Of a stretch of DNA of 64,000 nt, positions 60,274 to 64,000 are shown piece after piece. Source of the DNA: Cyanodermella asteris (taxonomy: Eukaryota; Ascomycota; Lecanoromycetes; Ostropales; Stictidaceae); NCBI GenBank assembly GCA_900618795.1, contig UYJD01000006.1, forward strand, positions 970,038 through 1,034,037, given 5' to 3'. Position 1 is the first letter of the stretch. Every line of letters starts with the position of its first letter. The notes under the pieces were generated by a model. It was not told the DNA's origin. It made no database searches and saw only the letters and a list, made by a program, of their open reading frames with translations. Position numbers and translations under genes: made by a program.

Positions 60274-61765
60274 TTAGTCAGTCTCCATGGCATTACTTAA
60301 GCCCTGCTTTTCTTGTTTCTGCTCCTCCTCAGCGGTGGCCTTGATGCCGTTCAACAAAGCTTCCACTGCTTCACCACCTCCCAAAGGTACGCCGCCGTGG
60401 CGGATGAAGCCTCCGTTCTCCACTTTGATTTTCAGAGCATCGCTAATTGTCGGTAGACCGCCATCACGTAGCGCTGCCGTAAGACTGGTCAAGCTCTGGC
60501 TGAATTGTGGGGACCGAAGTACTTTGATAGTAATATCTCGCTTCTGTTCGATAGTAAGGGCTTGCATGGCTACACGAGCCGTTTCTGGATTAGGGTCGAC
60601 GGATCCAGTATCGTTCGACTCTTGTGCGAGGAGTAAAATTTCTGGGGGAAGGAGTGAAAGCAAGCCCTCCAATGTGCTGCTATCTGCAGACTGAATAACA
60701 GGGATGGTACTTGACGGTTGTAAAAGATCGGCGAGTGTGGTGAACAGCTTGCCTTCCACTGATTGCTGCTGAGTCTGGCTGCCAAAATTCGGGTTGCCCT
60801 GGAGAGACTGGAGGAGATTCGCAACGGCAGCCGATGCTGCATCTTGTGAAGATGTGCCAGCCGCAGCAAAGCGGTTGTTACTTCTAGGTCACATTTAGTA
60901 GATGTCCGGGGAATGACTGAGGACGTCAAGTTGGGATAACACAATGTTATTAACATGCTTCAAGGGACTTTAACGTACATGTGCCTCAGAGGCCAAAGCC
61001 TAGGCCATGGTTCAACGCCAAACACCTCCAATGAATCATGTCGTTCGTGAAGCGTCGTTGATGCTGTACTCAATGCTCGTGGCAAAGGAGAAATCAGACT
61101 CACGCTCTTGCGCCGTCCTCTCCACCCTGCCGGGACTCCTCGCCCTCCGTAACATTGCCACCTGTGGCACCAGAGCCAGCACCGCCAGCGGCCGGGCCAT
61201 TACCGTCAGCGTCCTGCATCTCAGCATCTTCATCGTCGTCATCATCGTCGTCGTCGCCGCCAGGGCCTCTTGATGCGGTAAAAAGCTGGGTTGCATCCAC
61301 TTCCTCGCCATTCAATATCTCATTGACTATACGACCTAGGCTGAGATCTCTTTCTGACCAGTGGTCCGGCTTGTCACTAGCGTGTTGGTTCTTGGCCTGA
61401 AGCCAGAAGAAATGTTTTGTACTGCTGGAATCAAAGCTGAGTCTGTAGATGCGACCGTTCGTCAACCCAACGTTCTGCCCGCCATGGTTCCAAGGCTCGA
61501 AAGTTCCGTCGCCAGGAAACATGAGCAGGTCGTCGGCGGGGTTGACATCTTCGATTGCAACGTTACGTGCTCTCCATGCGAAATGCGGGATGTCCTCCTC
61601 TTTGTAAAGGTATATGTAGCCTGGGGCGGGTAGAGGCTTGACTTTGTATGGCTTGGTGGTATCCTGAACAGAGTTAGTCAAGGTCTTTGGGCAAAGAAGA
61701 ACGAATCATACGTCGACCTCGCACTTGCCAGCCTTGAACTGCACGATAGGCTGAGTGTCGGCCAT
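60274..61765 (-). CDS. RPN13: 26S proteasome ubiquitin receptor Rpn13 (ADRM1), 3 exons
   Basis: Docks polyubiquitin at the proteasome base and anchors the deubiquitinase Uch37/UchL5. Exons 61765-61712, 61663-61104 and 60883-60274 join in phase and give 407 aa. Exon 1: MADTQPIVQFKAGKCEVD, the start of the Pru domain. Pru continues to about residue 125 with GYIYLYKEEDIPHFAWR, DDLLMFPGDGTFE and HFFWLQAKN. An acidic linker has a nine-Asp tract (GGDDDDDDDDDE-type), then Gly-rich. The C-terminal DEUBAD domain has LPPEILLLAQESND to VLRSPQFSQSLTSLTAAL. S. cerevisiae Rpn13 has only the Pru domain, so this is the long, UchL5-binding form. Head to head with RPL6. Confidence 0.94.
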
Positions 61766-62130
61766 GGTGGTTGTGTGGATGACAAGGTGGAATAGCTTCG
61801 CGAGCAGAGATAAAGCTTGAACGAGGGCGCGCAGGAGGTCGACCGCGGGAGTGACGAAGCACTCAGTGAGCTCAGCGAGACGGCAGCCCTCCGGAGTTTG
61901 GCGCGCCGAAACAGTGGAAAGTCACGGAAAGCAGCACCGCTCTGCCAAGGGTTTTGCTCTCTGATGCTAGGGCTGCCCGCGACCGCACACTAAGCGAAGA
62001 ACCGCACATCTACAGCAGATACTGACGCCAAGTCCCGCCTTTGACTCTGACGACAACGACAAATTCGCGGTCCCTCGACAACCTTTTCCCCATCACCACC
62101 CACACGTCGAGAGCATAGAAGGTGTTCGCG
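61766..62130. promoter_or_regulatory. Divergent promoter of RPN13 and RPL6
   Basis: 365 bp between start codons. Includes GCTAGGG around 61966-61972, the complement of the CCCTAGC also present upstream of RPL35. Confidence 0.45.
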
Positions 62131-62904
62131 ATGGCAGCAGGCAAGCCGCAGACCAAGAAGTTCGGCAAGGAGGAGCGCACCATTCCCGCCGCCGAGAACA
62201 AGGCGAGGAGATTCTACCCGGCTGAGGATGAGCCCGCAAAGAAGCTGGTGAGTAGAGTCAATCAAGATACGGAGTTGCGATGGAATATGCATTTGGACAT
62301 TGCGAAAAGCGTCCGAATCGCCGCATCACCGCATCCAGGTTTAACGGAGACTAATTGCACATCAGAACCGCAAGGTCAGCAAGCCCACCAGCTACCGCGC
62401 CAGCCTCACACCCGGCACTGTCCTCATTCTGTTGGCCGGTCGCTTCCGCGGCAAGCGCGTCGTTCTCCTCAAGACATTGCAGGATGGTGTTCTTCTGGTG
62501 ACCGGCCCTTTCAAGGTTAATGGTGTTCCTCTTCGCCGTGTCAACGCCCGATACGTTATCGCTACGTCCCTCAAGGTGGAGTTGAACGGCATTGACAGCT
62601 CTGTCGTCGAGAAAGCCAGCCAGAAGGGTTACTTCACGGCTGAGAAGAAGAAGGAGAAGGCTGGCGAGGAGGCTTTCTTCAAGCAGGGCGAGAAGCCAGA
62701 GGTGCGTTTGACGAAATCGGTAGTTTTGGGAACCGGACTGACACGACACAGAAGAAGAAGATTGCGAGCGCACGCGCCGCCGACCAGAAGGCCGTCGACA
62801 AGGCTCTTTTGGCCACAATCAAGAAGACCGAGCACCTTACCGACTACCTCCGAAGCACTTTCAGCCTCCGCAACGGCGACCGACCGCACGAGCTGAGATG
62901 GTAG
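62131..62904 (+). CDS. RPL6: 60S ribosomal protein L6 (eL6), 3 exons
   Basis: Large-subunit ribosomal protein. Exons 62131-62247, 62366-62701 and 62752-62904 with phase-0 joins give 201 aa. Motifs: [15 protein letters not shown] at the basic N-terminus, then the eL6 core [19 protein letters not shown] and [36 protein letters not shown], and the C-terminus [18 protein letters not shown], all typical of the family. Introns are 118 and 50 nt. The ATG at 62131 is chosen over an in-frame one at 62122 because the product then starts [10 protein letters not shown], which fits relatives. Confidence 0.96.
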
Positions 62905-64000
62905 AGCTTGGGTTTGGGCTGGAGTTGACGCAGGGTTGAAAGAAGCATTTGATATTACATGGGTTCACGGGGTTTACAGCGACAACGGGGCTTCAGATGT
63001 CGAACGGCAGCGGCCTCAGACGTCGAAGCGGCATTCAAGTTTTGCCATGCACAGGCAATGATATGTGTAAAATGAACGATCAAATCACTTTCCACACCCA
63101 TTTTGCGTGTTGATGTGACCTTGGGACCTGTTTGTGTGAAGAACAAGACTGGAAACTCAAGATTAGCTGCGTGCGCAGCGAACGTGTGAAAGTGCGAATC
63201 TCCTGTTGGCATGCGGACTCGGAGCTCAACATGGTCTTCAGCATTGTTTCCAGAGGCGTGGCTGAGCCGAGGAAACGATACCCCATGAGTATGGTGGCTC
63301 CTCGTGTGCCGCAATCTTTAATTTTGGGATCATTGAACAGGTTCAGGCACGATCAGACTCAAGTGAAACCCATCGAAAAATTTGCTCAAAACATTCCCAG
63401 TTCGAATTCCGGGCAACGTTAGATGCTGGACCGGAATTTGGGGCAAGATGGGTGCGCGAAACCCGCTGATTTTGGGCTGTCCCTGTTCAATCCGGGCAAC
63501 GCCAGATGGATCAAAACGACAATTTATGAACAACATTGACGACTCCAGAGTGACAGGCCATTGTCCGCGCAGTCTCTCCAGTCGAAGAACATTATATGTG
63601 ACCCGACATGAAGAAAAATGAACTTGGTCATGACAACAAGGTCTTTGAGGACGAATGAAAATCTGTAAACATGGTTGATTTAGAATGGAATCACATTCGT
63701 AATGCGGCCGTTGAACCACAACGTTACATGCTGACCATTACGGCGATACAATGAGCGTCCCCTCAAATGATCCGTGAACTGAATTAACTCAGAGGGATGT
63801 CTTCCGCGTCATAATGAGTTGATTGTTTACAGTCTTCAGGTAAATCTGATTGAGCCTATCTTGGTCCTTCCTACCTTGAGTCAGCCACTTATCTCAAGGT
63901 TTGAAGATTGCTTCAGGCGAGCAGTACGGGCAGTAGATTTCTCCTCAGGCGTATATGCGCATGTGCCCGAGCGCCATATGGCGTACCGAAGACCTTTTGT
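62905..64000. other. Right-edge intergenic stretch
   Basis: No supportable gene. A short direct duplication (TCCGGGCAACG followed by AGATG) occurs at 63401-63430 and 63485-63510. The first copy carries a B-box-like GTTCGAATTCC, but no A-box precedes it. Confidence 0.5.

Noticed and set aside
63395-63425. Possible tRNA at a GTTCGAATTCC box
   Set aside because: No A-box or pairing acceptor and D arms upstream.
1-64000. CRISPR array, operon structure, ribosome binding sites
   Set aside because: Not expected in a fungal nuclear genome, and no regularly spaced repeats were seen.

Overview
The window looks like nuclear DNA of a filamentous ascomycete (Pezizomycotina). Genes are split by short GT-AG introns, mostly 46-120 nt, often with CTAAC-like branch sites. 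The gene set is fungal: Rtg3-like bHLH factor, SAT4-type rhodopsin-fold membrane protein, KGG/Con-10 repeat protein, verprolin, Ctk2 cyclin and a multimodular NRPS. A Dothideomycete-type genome would fit, but I cannot prove the class from sequence alone. There is one assembly gap, 12575-12743.

Left edge (1-13.6 kb): an accessory, secondary-metabolite-like block. A large NRPS on the minus strand (C-A-T-E-C and then a truncated second C) runs off the left edge and carries one in-frame TAA inside its second condensation domain. Divergent to it is an intact 8-exon ABC-C (MRP-type) transporter, a plausible exporter for the product. A gap and a small, poorly resolved reading frame follow.

15-22 kb: conserved cell-biology genes, namely the CTD-kinase cyclin Ctk2, exocyst Exo70 and a bHLH transcription factor with a probable 5'UTR intron.

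22-35.8 kb: gene-poor. The only gene I can support is SFT2 (Golgi/endosome membrane protein), which I assembled from four exons separated by unusually long introns (358-477 nt). Near 35.4 kb lies a tRNA-like, inverted-repeat-bearing element.

35.8-51 kb: a PTR2 peptide transporter; a family X DNA polymerase with a BRCT domain and a long N-terminal extension, head to head with ATP10; the Golgi SNARE GOS1 head to head with RPL35; a rhodopsin-fold membrane protein; and verprolin (VRP1).

51-64 kb: a decayed cytochrome P450 pseudogene, then compact housekeeping genes: a mitochondrial membrane protein of unknown function, an ANCHR/NoCut-like B-box protein, a CHORD-CS co-chaperone, a seven-repeat KGG stress protein, RPN13 and RPL6.

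I found no clearly novel system. The strongest leads are the interrupted NRPS with its C-C tandem and linked transporter, the polymerase whose N-terminal half is separated by a single stop codon, the KGG repeat expansion, and the tRNA-like hairpin element.
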